Shown here: in pieces, positions 32,212 through 41,723 of the stretch
Layout of the letters: each line of letters opens with the position of its first letter
Position numbering within the stretch: position 1 is the first letter of the stretch
Origin: Rivularia sp963920925
Lineage (GTDB): Bacteria; Cyanobacteriota; Cyanobacteriia; Cyanobacteriales; Nostocaceae
Reading direction: 5' to 3'
Assembly (NCBI RefSeq): GCF_963920925.1
Contig: NZ_CAWUDI010000020.1
Coordinates: 73,224-137,223, forward strand
Length of the DNA stretch: 64,000 bases
Notes under the pieces: model-generated
What the model was told of the DNA's origin: nothing
What the model saw: the letters and a program-made list of their open reading frames with translations, nothing else
The model's database searches: none
Position numbers and translations under genes: made by a program

Positions 32212-35200
32212 CTAATTTTTTATTTTCAGCGTAATCATAAAACTCGCACCTTTTCCTGGTTCGCTTTTAGCTGTAATGCTTCCTTGATGTCGTTCGACTA
32301 TTTTTCGGCAGATGGCTAAACCCATGCCAGTACCTTCGTATTCCGTGCGTCCGTGTAGTCTTTGAAATACGTTGAATATGCGGTCTAAGTATTTTTCGTC
32401 AAATCCAATGCCGTTATCTTCTACGATGATTTGACAGTATTCGGAATTAAGCTGTTGATTGGTGAATTTTTTACTATGTATTTTGACTATTGGTGGCTCG
32501 TTATCTAAGTGAAATTTCAGAGCATTACTAATCAAGTTTTGTAGTAATTGACGCATTTGCAGCGGGTCGGCTTTTATAGTTGGTAATTCGCCAATTTCTA
32601 CACTTGCCTCGGTTTGGGCTATCCGTATTTCCAAGTCAGATAATACTTCTTTTGTTATCCGTGCCAGATTTACCTTTACAAAAGGTTGTGCCCTAGTGGT
32701 TATTCGCGAAAGGTTAAGTAAATCTTCAATCAACACTTGCATTCTTTCGGCTGCATTCTGCATTCTTTGCAGATAGTCTTGTCCCTTATCTGTTAAGGCA
32801 TTTTCGCAAGTTGCTTTGAGGCGATCGCCAAATGCTGTAATTTTACGTAATGGTTCTTGTAAGTCGTGGGAAGCAATAAAGGCAAATTGCTGTAATTCTT
32901 CGTTGGAACGGGCTAATTCTTCTCGCTGATGAGTTTCTTGTTCTAATAATTTGGCTTGCGAAACTGCTATACCCATTTGGTCGGCTAATTGTTGTAATAG
33001 CTCGGTTTCCCACTCGTTCCATTCACGGGGACGAGCGCATTGATGAGCAATTAGCAATCCCCAAAGTTGATTTTGGACAATAATGGGAACTACTAAGTTG
33101 GATTTTACGTTAAACCTTTGTAGTAATTCTACATGGCAAGGTTGGATATCAGCTTGGTAGATATTAGTAATAGCCTTAATTCTACCTTTGCGGTATTTTT
33201 CTATGTATTCTCTACTAAAGCAATCGTCATTAATATTCTGTCCGTAAACTACAGGTAAACCCGGTACTACTGCTTCTTTGAGAGCTGTTGTCGAACCATC
33301 GGCAAATATTCGGATAATTAATACACGGTCGGCATTAAGTAATTTTTGTACTTCGGTAACGGTAGTTTGAAGAATTTCGTCAATTTGTAGGGAAGTGCGA
33401 ATCTTGAGAGTGATATCGGAGAATAATTGACTACGCAAGTTTTGCCGAACCAGTTGTTCCTGTACGCGCTTGCGTTCGGTAATGTCCATCATCGCGCCAA
33501 TCATCCGCACTGGTTCTTCTGCGTCGTCGCGAACAACGTAACCGCGATCCAAAATATCAGCGCTTGTTCCATCTGCTTTTAGAAAACGGTATTCGTTTGC
33601 CCAAAATGGTTGAGCGCTTTCTACAACTGACTGAATATCGGCAACAATTCTACGTCTATCTTCCGGATGTACGCGCTCGTGCCACCAATCAATGTTACCT
33701 TCTATAGATTCTGCTGAGTAACCAAACAACGTCTGCACCGAATCATTCCACCACAACTTATTTGTAAGCAAGTTCCAATCCCAAACCGCATCATTTGTAG
33801 CACGAGCAAGTATTTGGAAACGCTGTTCGCTTTGTCGTAGCTGTTCTTCTGCTAATTTGCGTTCAGTAATATCCGTATGGGAGCCTGCCATCCGTAATAC
33901 ATTCCCACTATCGTCCCATAATGCTTGGCCTCGCTCTAAAATCCATTTGTAACTTCCGTCTTTACACCGGAGACGATGCTCGCTTATGTAAAAAGGAATT
34001 TTTTGGTCAAAATGGGTTTGAATAGTTTGCATTAACAAGTCGATATCTTCTGGATGCACTAAGGCAAACCATTCATCGACATTGTTACCAATTTCGGAGT
34101 CTTGATAACCAAGAATTTCTTTGGAACGAATTGAATGAAAAACCTGCTTATTTTTTATATTCCAATCCCAAATCCCATCATTAGTACCTTTTACTGCCAA
34201 TTGCCAACGCAGCTCGCTTTCTCTAAGAGCATCTTCCATGCGTTGACGTTCAATCGCTGTAGCTAAAACATCAGCAATTCCTTGCAAAAAGTAGATGTCA
34301 TTTTGACTAAATGTCCGTCGTTTAGTGGAATGCGCTCCTAAAATTCCGAAAGGGCAATATTTTCCCTGAATAATTACCGATAATCCGCTAACCACATTGT
34401 GTTCTAGCAAGAATTGTGGCCCATAAAACCGCGTTTCGTTGATTAAATCTTCTACAATTACTGGGGAAAGCGAAGTAATCGTATAGTCTGCTTGTGAGTT
34501 TTCGGCAGCATTGATTGTTACCGTTCCCACAAGCCCGGAATGCCAACCTACACCCGAACGTAACAGAAATTGATTACGATTGGGCAATAATTCCAAAATC
34601 TTGCAGTATTCCACCTCCAGACATTGTGCAATGGTGGTAACGGCTTGGTGCATCAAACTATCTAAATCCATCCCCGTGAGTGCTGCTTGAGAAAGTTCCG
34701 CTACCAATGCTTGTTGATTGGCGTGAACTTCCAAAGCTTGTTGCGTCTTTTTGCGAACGGTAATATCCATATCAATACCCGACATCCGCATCGCTTTTCC
34801 AGATGAATTACGAAAAACTAAACCTTGAGAAGCCAACCAGCGAATAGTACCATCGGGTAAAATCAAGCGATATTCAATGTTATATTCTCCTCCTTCTTGT
34901 AGGGCACTTTGCACGGCTCGATGAACCAAATCTCTGTCTTGAGGATGAACAAAACTAACAAAGCTTTCATAAGTTTCATTAAAGCTCGAACTAGCTTTAC
35001 CAAATAACGCTCTGATAGTATCCGACCAAATTAGTTTATTACTAACAATATTCCAATCCCAAATACCCATATGGGCAGCTTCCAATGCAATTCTTAACTG
35101 CGCTTCTTGCCACTGTGCTTGTTCGGTTTGCTGCCGTAATTTTTTCATAGCTCTACTAGCTTCTAGCAAACGTGAAACTCTAGAGCGCAATACTAACCAC

Positions 35201-35523
35201 TGAATCGGCTTAGTTATATAATCTGTAGCACCAGCATTAAAAGCTTTTTCTACTGAACTTTGCTCGTAAAGAGCGGTAATCATTAATATCGGTATATCGT
35301 CCCCACCAGCAAGCTGACGCAACCGCTCGCAACACCTAAAACCATCCATTTTCGGCATCAAAGCATCCAGCAGAACCATCTCCGGTTGCAACTGAGTATA
35401 CGCGACTAACGCTTCCTCTCCATTACCAGCTTCAGCCACCCTATATCCCGCCGATTTGAGTAATTCGCGCAAATGCATCCGCGTTAAATCATCATCATCT
35501 ACAACCAGGATTAGGTTATTCAT
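32212..35523 (-). CDS. REC-PAS-GAF-PAS-PAS-GAF histidine kinase with cyanobacteriochrome-type GAF
   Basis: 1103 residues. Order: receiver (~1-120, VLLDALMPKMDG), PAS (~145-262), GAF (~270-420), PAS (~430-555), PAS (~560-685), GAF (~690-865), HisKA (H-box FIASHDLQEPLRKI, ~885-900) and HATPase (GTGMGLAICRKIVERH near the end). The last GAF has INDDCF (C768) and, 28 residues on, QADIQPCHVELLQRFNVKSNLVVPI (C796-H797), then WGLLIAHQCARPREW. This Cys-His with the NLVVPI/LLIAHQC frame is the bilin-attachment signature of cyanobacteriochromes, and D-x-C-F is the second-cysteine position in DXCF types. Bilin binding and light sensing are therefore likely but inferred. Cytoplasmic; no membrane helix. 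Confidence 0.92.
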   Translation of the reverse strand: MNNLILVVDDDDLTRMHLRELLKSAGYRVAEAGNGEEALVAYTQLQPEMVLLDALMPKMDGFRCCERLRQLAGGDDIPILMITALYEQSSVEKAFNAGATDYITKPIQWLVLRSRVSRLLEASRAMKKLRQQTEQAQWQEAQLRIALEAAHMGIWDWNIVSNKLIWSDTIRALFGKASSSFNETYESFVSFVHPQDRDLVHRAVQSALQEGGEYNIEYRLILPDGTIRWLASQGLVFRNSSGKAMRMSGIDMDITVRKKTQQALEVHANQQALVAELSQAALTGMDLDSLMHQAVTTIAQCLEVEYCKILELLPNRNQFLLRSGVGWHSGLVGTVTINAAENSQADYTITSLSPVIVEDLINETRFYGPQFLLEHNVVSGLSVIIQGKYCPFGILGAHSTKRRTFSQNDIYFLQGIADVLATAIERQRMEDALRESELRWQLAVKGTNDGIWDWNIKNKQVFHSIRSKEILGYQDSEIGNNVDEWFALVHPEDIDLLMQTIQTHFDQKIPFYISEHRLRCKDGSYKWILERGQALWDDSGNVLRMAGSHTDITERKLAEEQLRQSEQRFQILARATNDAVWDWNLLTNKLWWNDSVQTLFGYSAESIEGNIDWWHERVHPEDRRRIVADIQSVVESAQPFWANEYRFLKADGTSADILDRGYVVRDDAEEPVRMIGAMMDITERKRVQEQLVRQNLRSQLFSDITLKIRTSLQIDEILQTTVTEVQKLLNADRVLIIRIFADGSTTALKEAVVPGLPVVYGQNINDDCFSREYIEKYRKGRIKAITNIYQADIQPCHVELLQRFNVKSNLVVPIIVQNQLWGLLIAHQCARPREWNEWETELLQQLADQMGIAVSQAKLLEQETHQREELARSNEELQQFAFIASHDLQEPLRKITAFGDRLKATCENALTDKGQDYLQRMQNAAERMQVLIEDLLNLSRITTRAQPFVKVNLARITKEVLSDLEIRIAQTEASVEIGELPTIKADPLQMRQLLQNLISNALKFHLDNEPPIVKIHSKKFTNQQLNSEYCQIIVEDNGIGFDEKYLDRIFNVFQRLHGRTEYEGTGMGLAICRKIVERHQGSITAKSEPGKGASFMITLKIKN

Positions 35524-35703
35524 TTTAAAGTTTTTGTAGTAGGGAGTAGGGAGTGTAGAGACGTAGCAGTGCTACGTCTGTTAGGAATTATAAGATTTTA
35601 AAAACGGACACATTTTTTTAAGACTTTGAATTTTACGCTTCAGGTTTAAAGTTAGAAGATAACGGGAGCAAGCAATTAACAACTAACAACTAAAAACTAA
35701 CAA

Positions 35704-38517
35704 CTAATTCAAAACCGAATGCAAAGCTGTTAATAAATCTGATGCGGTATATGGTTTGGGTAAAAAAGCTGTAGATTTAGAAGTTTTATCAAAAGGTACT
35801 TGTTCGCTGGTTGCTAATCCGCTGACGGCAATCATCCGTAAATAAGGATTCATTTTATGTAATGTATCAATGGTAGTTGCGCCATCCATATTCGGCATCA
35901 TCATGTCAATTATTGCCGCACTAATTTTATTTTTATGTTGAGCGTAAAGTGCGATCGCTTCAATTCCATCGTTAGCAGTCATGACTTGATAATTGTACTG
36001 TTCCAAGGTAGCCAAAGTAATATCTCTAATTGACGGCTCGTCATCAACAACTAAAATTAATTCGCCGTTTCCAGCATGTGTTTTAAAATATTCAGTTTGC
36101 CGTTCTACATTGGTATTAGCTGCTGGTAAATATATTTCAAATTCTGTTCCTTTGCCTACAGTACTCGATACATTGATAAATCCATTATGACCTTTAATAA
36201 TCCCGATTACGGTTGATAAACCCAATCCAGTGCCTTTACCAAATTCTTTTGTAGTGAAAAATGGTTCAAAAATCCTGTCTAACAATTCTTGAGGAATACC
36301 AATACCCGTATCCGAAACACTGAGAACAACATAAGAACCCACTTCTGCATCAAGATGCATCCCAGAGTAGTTGTTATCAATTACAATATTTTCGGCAGAA
36401 ATTTTTAATTTGCCCCCATCTAACATCGCATCGCGAGCATTCAAACATAAATTTAATAATACTTGATGTAATTGAGTACTATCGCCCCATATCTGCCACA
36501 AATTCTGTGGAATTGACTCATTGAATATAATTGATTTAGGAAAAGTTTGTTCGACAATTTGCTTCATCTCCCAAACCAATTCTGGAACCGAAATTACAGT
36601 GCGTTCGCCTTCGATTCCTTTTGCAAATGACAACACCTGCTTTACCAGATTAGCTCCGCGTTTGGCGTTATTTTCCACAATGGATAGCATGGATTTTTCT
36701 TGTTCGCTGCGACTTTTATTTCTAAGCAACTGCACTGACATTAAAATCGGCGACAGCACATTATTCAAATCGTGAGCGATACCGGAAGCTAAAGTACCAA
36801 TACTTTCCATGCGCTGAGCGCGTAAAAATTGCTTTTCTAATTCTTTCTTTTGCGTAATATCGGTATCAACAGTCAAGATAGATTTGGGTTTTTGATGCTC
36901 GTCTTTGACCAAAGTCCATCGACTTTCAATAATAATTTCTTTACCCAATTTACTAACTTTTTTTAATTCACCTTGCCACGAACCATCCTGCAATACTTTA
37001 TTATAAATATCCTCTTTTTTCCCAGATAAAAGTTCGGGTTGTAAAAGTTCATAAGCATTTTTATTAATAGCTTCTTCTTCCGTCCAACCGTAAATTGTTT
37101 CGGCGCTTTTATTCCACAGTAAAATTATGTGAGATAAATCTCGCATGATAATAGCATCCGAAGCAATATCTAATAATGCTGCTTGTTCGCGTAGTTGATG
37201 TTCGGTATGCTTGCGGCTTGTAATATTCTCAAACATATATAGCCGCGCAAAATCTTGATTATCTTGATTCTGTATTTCTCTGGAAAAACGGCGAATAGTA
37301 CGACCATCTGGTAATAAAATTTCATCCTCGCAAATGCATCTTTCAATATTATCGGGTTGACAAGATTTAATAAATGCAGGAACAAGAGAAGTTAATTTAC
37401 CGCATTCTTCTACGATGTCTTGGTGCTGCAATATTCCTTCTGCAACAATTTCTTTTAAATGACCAATACCCCAAATATCATAAAAACGTTGATTTGCATA
37501 CAAAATATTCCCAGTGCGGTTTTCTACCACATAAAAAGCTAGCGGTGACACGCTTGTCATCGAACGTAAAAGTGTTTGTTTCCACCGTAGTCTTTCTTCC
37601 GCTTCTTTACGCTGGGTGATATCATCAACCAAATAAGCAAATCGACTAGGTAGATTGGACGAGCAATTCTGAATCCGTGAAACTTTAGCTTTGAGCCATC
37701 TGCTACCATTTTGAGTATCAAAAGGATACTCAAAAGTTATAGAAGATTGAGTAGTTTCTGTTTGATGATAATAATCAATCCACTGACTTATAAGCTGTGA
37801 CGAAATACCCATATCGCTTACAAAGCGGTTTCTCATTGCTTCAGTCGTCAAACCCAAGAAATTCGCCGCGTGAGTATTACCAGAAATGTGTAAAATATCA
37901 TTTTCCCGAACCTCAACAATCCCCATCATCATTGGGGCACTATCAAAAAAACTTTTTATAACACCTTCGCTTTCATCCAAGGCTTGCTTTGCTTGTTCGT
38001 ATTCTGTTTTAATATCCTCTAATTGATTTAAACCAGTTCGTATTTCTAATTGCTTGATTATTAAACGACTAATCGCTTTGAGTGACTCTATCTGTTGCGG
38101 AGTAATCGAACGCGCTACCGTATCGATCGCACATAAAGTTCCTACCGCCTCACCTCCAGGTGCAATCAACGGGATACCCACATAAAATCTTACGTTTGGT
38201 TCCGAAACAACCACATGATTGGTAGCAAATTTTTCCGATGCTAGAGTATCGGGAATAATTAAAGTTTTACCAAGACTGACGCACAAGGAACCAAAGCCTA
38301 CATCCCTAGACATTTCTGAAACACTTAATCCCACCTTCGCTTTAAACCATTGACGTTTAGCATCAACAAAATTAATCAAAGCAATCGATGTTCCCGCAAC
38401 TTGGCTCGCTAACAAAACCAGATCGTTAAAAGCCTCTTCCGGTGCAGTATCAAGAATCTGATACTGATATAAAGCTTTTAACCTTAACTTCTCAACTTGA
38501 GAAATTGTTATATCCAT
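35704..38517 (-). CDS. Hybrid histidine kinase: GAF-PAS-PAS-PAS-HisKA-HATPase-REC
   Basis: The start at MDITISQVEKLRL is set by AGGAAAG 5-6 nt upstream; an earlier ATG at 38553 has no such signal. 937 residues: N-terminal GAF (~10-165, YQILDTAPEEAFNDLVLLASQ...GTLCAID), three PAS domains (~185-310, 320-430, 445-560), HisKA (LASGIAHDLNNVLSPI), HATPase (NLCLNARDAMLDGG, DTGIGI, GKGTGLGLSTVIG) and a C-terminal receiver (AAIIDMMMPNMDG). The last PAS-kinase-receiver part is a close paralogue of the kinase at 29364, so an old duplication is likely. The GAF lacks a bilin Cys-His. Signal unknown. Confidence 0.93.
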   Translation of the reverse strand: MDITISQVEKLRLKALYQYQILDTAPEEAFNDLVLLASQVAGTSIALINFVDAKRQWFKAKVGLSVSEMSRDVGFGSLCVSLGKTLIIPDTLASEKFATNHVVVSEPNVRFYVGIPLIAPGGEAVGTLCAIDTVARSITPQQIESLKAISRLIIKQLEIRTGLNQLEDIKTEYEQAKQALDESEGVIKSFFDSAPMMMGIVEVRENDILHISGNTHAANFLGLTTEAMRNRFVSDMGISSQLISQWIDYYHQTETTQSSITFEYPFDTQNGSRWLKAKVSRIQNCSSNLPSRFAYLVDDITQRKEAEERLRWKQTLLRSMTSVSPLAFYVVENRTGNILYANQRFYDIWGIGHLKEIVAEGILQHQDIVEECGKLTSLVPAFIKSCQPDNIERCICEDEILLPDGRTIRRFSREIQNQDNQDFARLYMFENITSRKHTEHQLREQAALLDIASDAIIMRDLSHIILLWNKSAETIYGWTEEEAINKNAYELLQPELLSGKKEDIYNKVLQDGSWQGELKKVSKLGKEIIIESRWTLVKDEHQKPKSILTVDTDITQKKELEKQFLRAQRMESIGTLASGIAHDLNNVLSPILMSVQLLRNKSRSEQEKSMLSIVENNAKRGANLVKQVLSFAKGIEGERTVISVPELVWEMKQIVEQTFPKSIIFNESIPQNLWQIWGDSTQLHQVLLNLCLNARDAMLDGGKLKISAENIVIDNNYSGMHLDAEVGSYVVLSVSDTGIGIPQELLDRIFEPFFTTKEFGKGTGLGLSTVIGIIKGHNGFINVSSTVGKGTEFEIYLPAANTNVERQTEYFKTHAGNGELILVVDDEPSIRDITLATLEQYNYQVMTANDGIEAIALYAQHKNKISAAIIDMMMPNMDGATTIDTLHKMNPYLRMIAVSGLATSEQVPFDKTSKSTAFLPKPYTASDLLTALHSVLN

Positions 38518-39080
38518 AAAATCTTTCCTACTATTACTGAATTTCCTTTGCATTCGGAGAATCTTACTGTTATATAAACTTCATTAATAGGAAAAAATTA
38601 ACGCTCGGATTGTAGCTTAGCTCCGGCTATCTGCCAGAAAATTCAAAAGCAAGCAGCATTGCATTAATACATCCTCACTTGATTACAGAAACTTCAACTG
38701 GGATAAATTACCGCCAAAGAAACTTTATTTATAAGTCGGCATCTAACTAAAAACATTTTTATATAGGTTATCTACAACTGCCCGCAGACAATTCCGTCAC
38801 ATCAACTATAGTAATATGCCTAATCGCTAATAAAAAAAGAATTGCCTTACATAAGTATTATTACGCAATAATAACCTGTTTTACGTGTACTTTGGTATTT
38901 TTTGTCATAGAATAAAAATCAGTTATCAGTGACCAGTTATCAATTAAGAACTTTTATTCACCGAAGGTGTAGCGAAGACATATTAATAAACTCCTAACTC
39001 CTAACTCCTAACTCCTAACTCCCATCTTCATCTCGTGTCTTAAATAGAAGACAATACACTTAAGTATTATAGAAAACGAA
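38518..39080. other. 563-bp spacer with a heptamer tract
   Basis: AT-rich and non-coding. It contains the short hairpin-like 'gattgtagcttagctccggcta' at ~38610 and five ctcctaa units at 38990-39022 (inverse of gttagga). It separates the divergent kinase and moaE genes, so both promoters lie here. Nothing else recognised. Confidence 0.5.
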
Positions 39081-39569
39081 ATGAACTCCCTTACTTCAAC
39101 CAGCTTTAATTCTGCACTAAAACCTAGTTCGGAAGATAATTTCGCGATTACTTTTGCACCTCTTTCACTCAGTGAAGTTTATAGCTTAGCCGACCACCCA
39201 GCCAACGGTGCAATTGTGTTAATGAGTGGAACAGTTCGCAATCAAACCGATGGAATACCAGTAATTTCTTTGGAGTATCAAGCTTACGAACCAATGGCAC
39301 TGCGGGTGTTTTATCAAATTGCAGATGATATTCGTAAAAAGTGGACGGATACAAACCGTATAGTAATTCATCACCGCACCGGACATTTAAAAATCGGTGA
39401 AATCAGTGTTTTAGTTGCAGTTGGTTGTCCCCATCGTTCGGAAGCTTTTGATGCTTGTCGTTACGCAATTGATACTCTCAAGCATAATGCTCCTATTTGG
39501 AAAAAAGAACATAATCGCGATGGTTCCAGTAACTGGGTAAGTATTGGTGCTTGTGAAGTGGAGGAGTGA
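39081..39569 (+). CDS. moaE: Molybdopterin synthase catalytic subunit MoaE
   Basis: The 162-residue protein contains GAIVLMSGTVRNQTDG, LEYQAYEPMALRVFYQIADDI, HHRTGHLKIGEISVLVAVGCPHRSEAFDACRYAIDTLK and APIWKKE (the last with the conserved catalytic lysines). MoaE works with the MoaD thiocarboxylate to add the dithiolene sulphurs to precursor Z. A ~30-residue N-terminal extension is usual in cyanobacteria. No moaD or other moco gene is adjacent. Confidence 0.95.
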   Translation: MNSLTSTSFNSALKPSSEDNFAITFAPLSLSEVYSLADHPANGAIVLMSGTVRNQTDGIPVISLEYQAYEPMALRVFYQIADDIRKKWTDTNRIVIHHRTGHLKIGEISVLVAVGCPHRSEAFDACRYAIDTLKHNAPIWKKEHNRDGSSNWVSIGACEVEE

Positions 39570-39582
39570 GGAGAGGGGGAGA

Positions 39583-39739
39583 TTGGGGGACAAGGGGACA
39601 AGGGGACAAGGGGATGAGGGGACAAGGGGATGAGGAAATAACTTTTATTCCATCACTTACTTCGCACTTCATTGCTCCCTGCTGCCTATTCCCTATTCCC
39701 TGCTCCCTGTTTCCTGCTCCCTGTTTCCTGCTCCCTGAC
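39583..39739. repeat. Two minisatellite tracts downstream of moaE
   Basis: 39583-39636 holds repeats of ggggacaa/gggatga, and 39673-39739 holds repeats of ctgctccctgtttc. Both are purine/pyrimidine-skewed spacer repeats with no credible ORF. Confidence 0.75.
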
Positions 39740-39873
39740 TTAAAAATTATTGTTTCATAGTATTTCTTAACACAAATCCGATTGTTTTATTGAGCTTTGT
39801 AACTATGTATTACTTCTAAAGAATTATTCCTTTAGACTTATTTTTTAAAGAAAAGTTTTTGAACAAACGCGCC

Positions 39874-40194
39874 ATGCATCAAATAAATTTTGTCTGCCAT
39901 GAATTTTTTGTAATGCTTTCATTCTTTGCTTGCATTGCGGGTTTAGTATTGTTGTGGGATAAAGACCAGCTTGAAACCGAAATGCAGCAAACTGAAAAAA
40001 TTCTGTTTAGAATGAGCTTTTCGTACTGGTTAGTTTATTGTGTTGCTTTTGGTATTGAGAAAGCAGTTTTACCATCGGGGGAAGCTGTACTGATGAGTTT
40101 AAGAATGACTACAGCTTTATCATATTTTCTCACATTCTCTTGTGTTCTCTGCTTACCATTGCATAAATTTGCGATGCGACGAATTCATGATTAG
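39874..40194 (+). CDS. Small three-helix membrane protein (unknown)
   Basis: The start at MHQINFVCHEFF was preferred over an in-frame TTG five codons earlier. The 106-residue product has three hydrophobic segments (about 10-27, 50-66 and 79-96), with acidic residues (WDKDQLETEMQQTEK) between the first two and a short basic C-terminus. I do not recognise the family. The neighbouring genes (moaE, DUF2103) give no functional clue. Confidence 0.6.
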   Translation: MHQINFVCHEFFVMLSFFACIAGLVLLWDKDQLETEMQQTEKILFRMSFSYWLVYCVAFGIEKAVLPSGEAVLMSLRMTTALSYFLTFSCVLCLPLHKFAMRRIHD

Positions 40195-40242
40195 AAGTAG
40201 ATAGTAGCTAACAACTAACCATTAACCACTAACCACTAACAA

Positions 40243-40542
40243 CTATTTCTTCATCGCAATAGAAATTGCATTTTTTAATTCATTTTGTTCTAAAGTAGTG
40301 AGGATAAATACCTCTTGTACGGTTTTTCCGTGACGTGCGATTATTTTAAACCCACCTCTAATTGGAACCGATACTCGTAATTGCATATGAGGAGAGTGAC
40401 CTCTTACACGACGGATTTCCCCTGGCGTTATGGTTTGAATACTATCTTGGTTGCAGAGACGTTCGAGAATAGAGATAAGACCGTTGATGTGAGTAGAGTG
40501 ATTCCAAACGAGTCTACCGGATTTAGAGGTGGGTTTAGCCAT
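40243..40542 (-). CDS. DUF2103 protein (predicted metal-binding)
   Basis: The 99-residue protein reads SGRLVWNHSTHINGLISILERL, ITPGEIRRVRGHSPHMQLRVSVPIRGGFKIIARHGKTVQEVFI. It matches DUF2103, a cyanobacterial family predicted to bind metal because of its conserved His residues (here in NHSTH, RGHSPH and ARHGK). The start codon lies 3 nt after the clpS stop, so the two form a tight operon, as in other cyanobacteria. Function unknown; a link to ClpS/N-degron proteolysis is only contextual. Confidence 0.88.
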   Translation of the reverse strand: MAKPTSKSGRLVWNHSTHINGLISILERLCNQDSIQTITPGEIRRVRGHSPHMQLRVSVPIRGGFKIIARHGKTVQEVFILTTLEQNELKNAISIAMKK

Positions 40543-40545
40543 TTT

Positions 40546-40872
40546 TTACGCAGCCTCAAGGGGAGCCATTGTCAAACCAGCCCTACGGAGTTGCTGGTGA
40601 TATAGTTCGGCAGGTTCTTGAGGCCCTACCCAAACAATCGCTTGTCCCTCATGATGTATCTGATTGGTCAGTTCCCAAGCGCGATCGCCACTCATTCCCG
40701 GAATATATTTCATCAAACATTCGGCAACGTGGGCAAAAGTATTAAAGTCATCATTAAGGACAATAACTTTAAAATTAGGATATGTTTTGCGCGTAACTTG
40801 ACTTGAACGTTCGGGTGCTATGGTTGGTGCGTTAGCCATCCCATAAAAATTAGCCGATACTTTAGTAACCAT
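40546..40872 (-). CDS. clpS: ATP-dependent Clp protease adaptor ClpS
   Basis: The 108-residue protein contains FKVIVLNDDFNTFAHVAECLMKYIPGM and AWELTNQIHHEGQAIVWVGPQEPAELYHQQLRRAGLTM, the ClpS core that binds N-degron residues and delivers substrates to ClpC/ClpA. The N-terminal ~25 residues form the flexible extension. It heads an operon with the DUF2103 gene. Two ATGs (M1 and M12) could serve as the start; the longer was kept. Confidence 0.93.
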   Translation of the reverse strand: MVTKVSANFYGMANAPTIAPERSSQVTRKTYPNFKVIVLNDDFNTFAHVAECLMKYIPGMSGDRAWELTNQIHHEGQAIVWVGPQEPAELYHQQLRRAGLTMAPLEAA

Positions 40873-40929
40873 AAAAAATTCGCTACAGATTTTTATACAA
40901 AGATGAAGTTGTTCACGAAGTGAGTCGTT

Positions 40930-41360
40930 AGACTAAAACTCCGTGGATTTATCCCGGAGATGTTCAACGAGTGGAAAGGTTTTAACCTTTCATGATACAA
41001 TAACCCTAACAGGAACGGTAATTAACCTGTATAAAAACCCAAATGCCTAGCGGCAATCTGTACCTTGACAATTGAAGATTGGTGGGTTCTATTCCATAGT
41101 TCTAGTTTTTTACCAGGAATAGGTAAAATCTTCATGGAAACTAGACGACACAGAATTTTTAACAAAACAAATTTTGGAACAATCCAACGCCACTTGGACA
41201 CCGGCTGTGCCCGGTGTCGAGTGGCTCAACTACCGAGGGGCACTCGGAAAGTTAAAACTTGAGGAGAGAACCACCTCTGGTTTAGATACTGCAAGGGATC
41301 TAAACTAAGCGGACTCGTTGAACCAAGAATCTCCATGGATTTATCCCGGAGAGTGTCAAA
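40930..41360 (+). mobile_element. IS200/IS605-type remnant without tnpA or tnpB; omega-RNA-like scaffold
   Basis: The left hairpin at 40939-40959 (CTCCG-T-GGA loop TCC-CGGAG, with a bulged T) and the right hairpin at 41331-41351, followed by GAGTGTCAA, are the subterminal structures of IS200/IS605 ends. Between them the DNA has several stable stems: GACACCGG/CCGGTGTC (41197-41218), TTTAGAT/ATCTAAA (41281-41304) and aacttgagg...cctctggtt. This matches the 3' UTR/omega-RNA part of cyanobacterial tnpB elements as I remember it (the segment before 'aagaatctcc...'). No transposase or TnpB frame is present. It resembles a PATE-like derivative that needs TnpA in trans. Exact ends are approximate. 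Confidence 0.65.
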
Positions 41361-41516
41361 AAATGCATTCCAAATAATTAGTTTAATGCATTGTTCGCAA
41401 TCAGTGGTTATCAGTTACCAATTATCAATTATCATGCTCCCGATAATCACTACTGATAAGCATATCAGTCACTGCATACCCCTTAATTTGGAACAATCTT
41501 GATCGAAAATAGTAAT

Positions 41517-41659
41517 TAGACATCTCCGGAAAAGATTATATAGTTTTAAATTTACACTTTGACCGCGAGCCCCTTGCCCCCTTCCCAGAAGCGGGAAAGT
41601 GGTTTTTTAAGCCTCTCTCCTACTAGGAGAGAGGTCTTTTTCATTTCTGGAGATGTCTA
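41517..41659. mobile_element. MITE with 'tagacatctccgga' inverted ends, copy 1
   Basis: TAGACATCTCCGGA (41517-41530) and its inverse (41646-41659) match with one difference. The 143-bp interior has the hairpin cctctctcctactaggagagagg and the block 'gaccgcgagcccc'. TA lies at both ends, as expected for an IS630/Tc1-like target. A second, inverted copy sits at 57400-57537. Confidence 0.65.
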
Positions 41660-41723
41660 TTGGTAACAGATAACTGTTCACTGTTCACTGTTCACTGTTA
41701 ACTGTTAACTGATAACTGCTTAC

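Noticed and set aside
39566..39760. 64-codon ORF after moaE
   Set aside because: It is encoded by ggggacaa and ctgctccctg minisatellites.
41065..41262. 65-codon ORF (MTIEDWWVLFHSSS...)
   Set aside because: It lies in the structured non-coding part of an IS200/IS605-type remnant, and its sequence follows hairpin arms.
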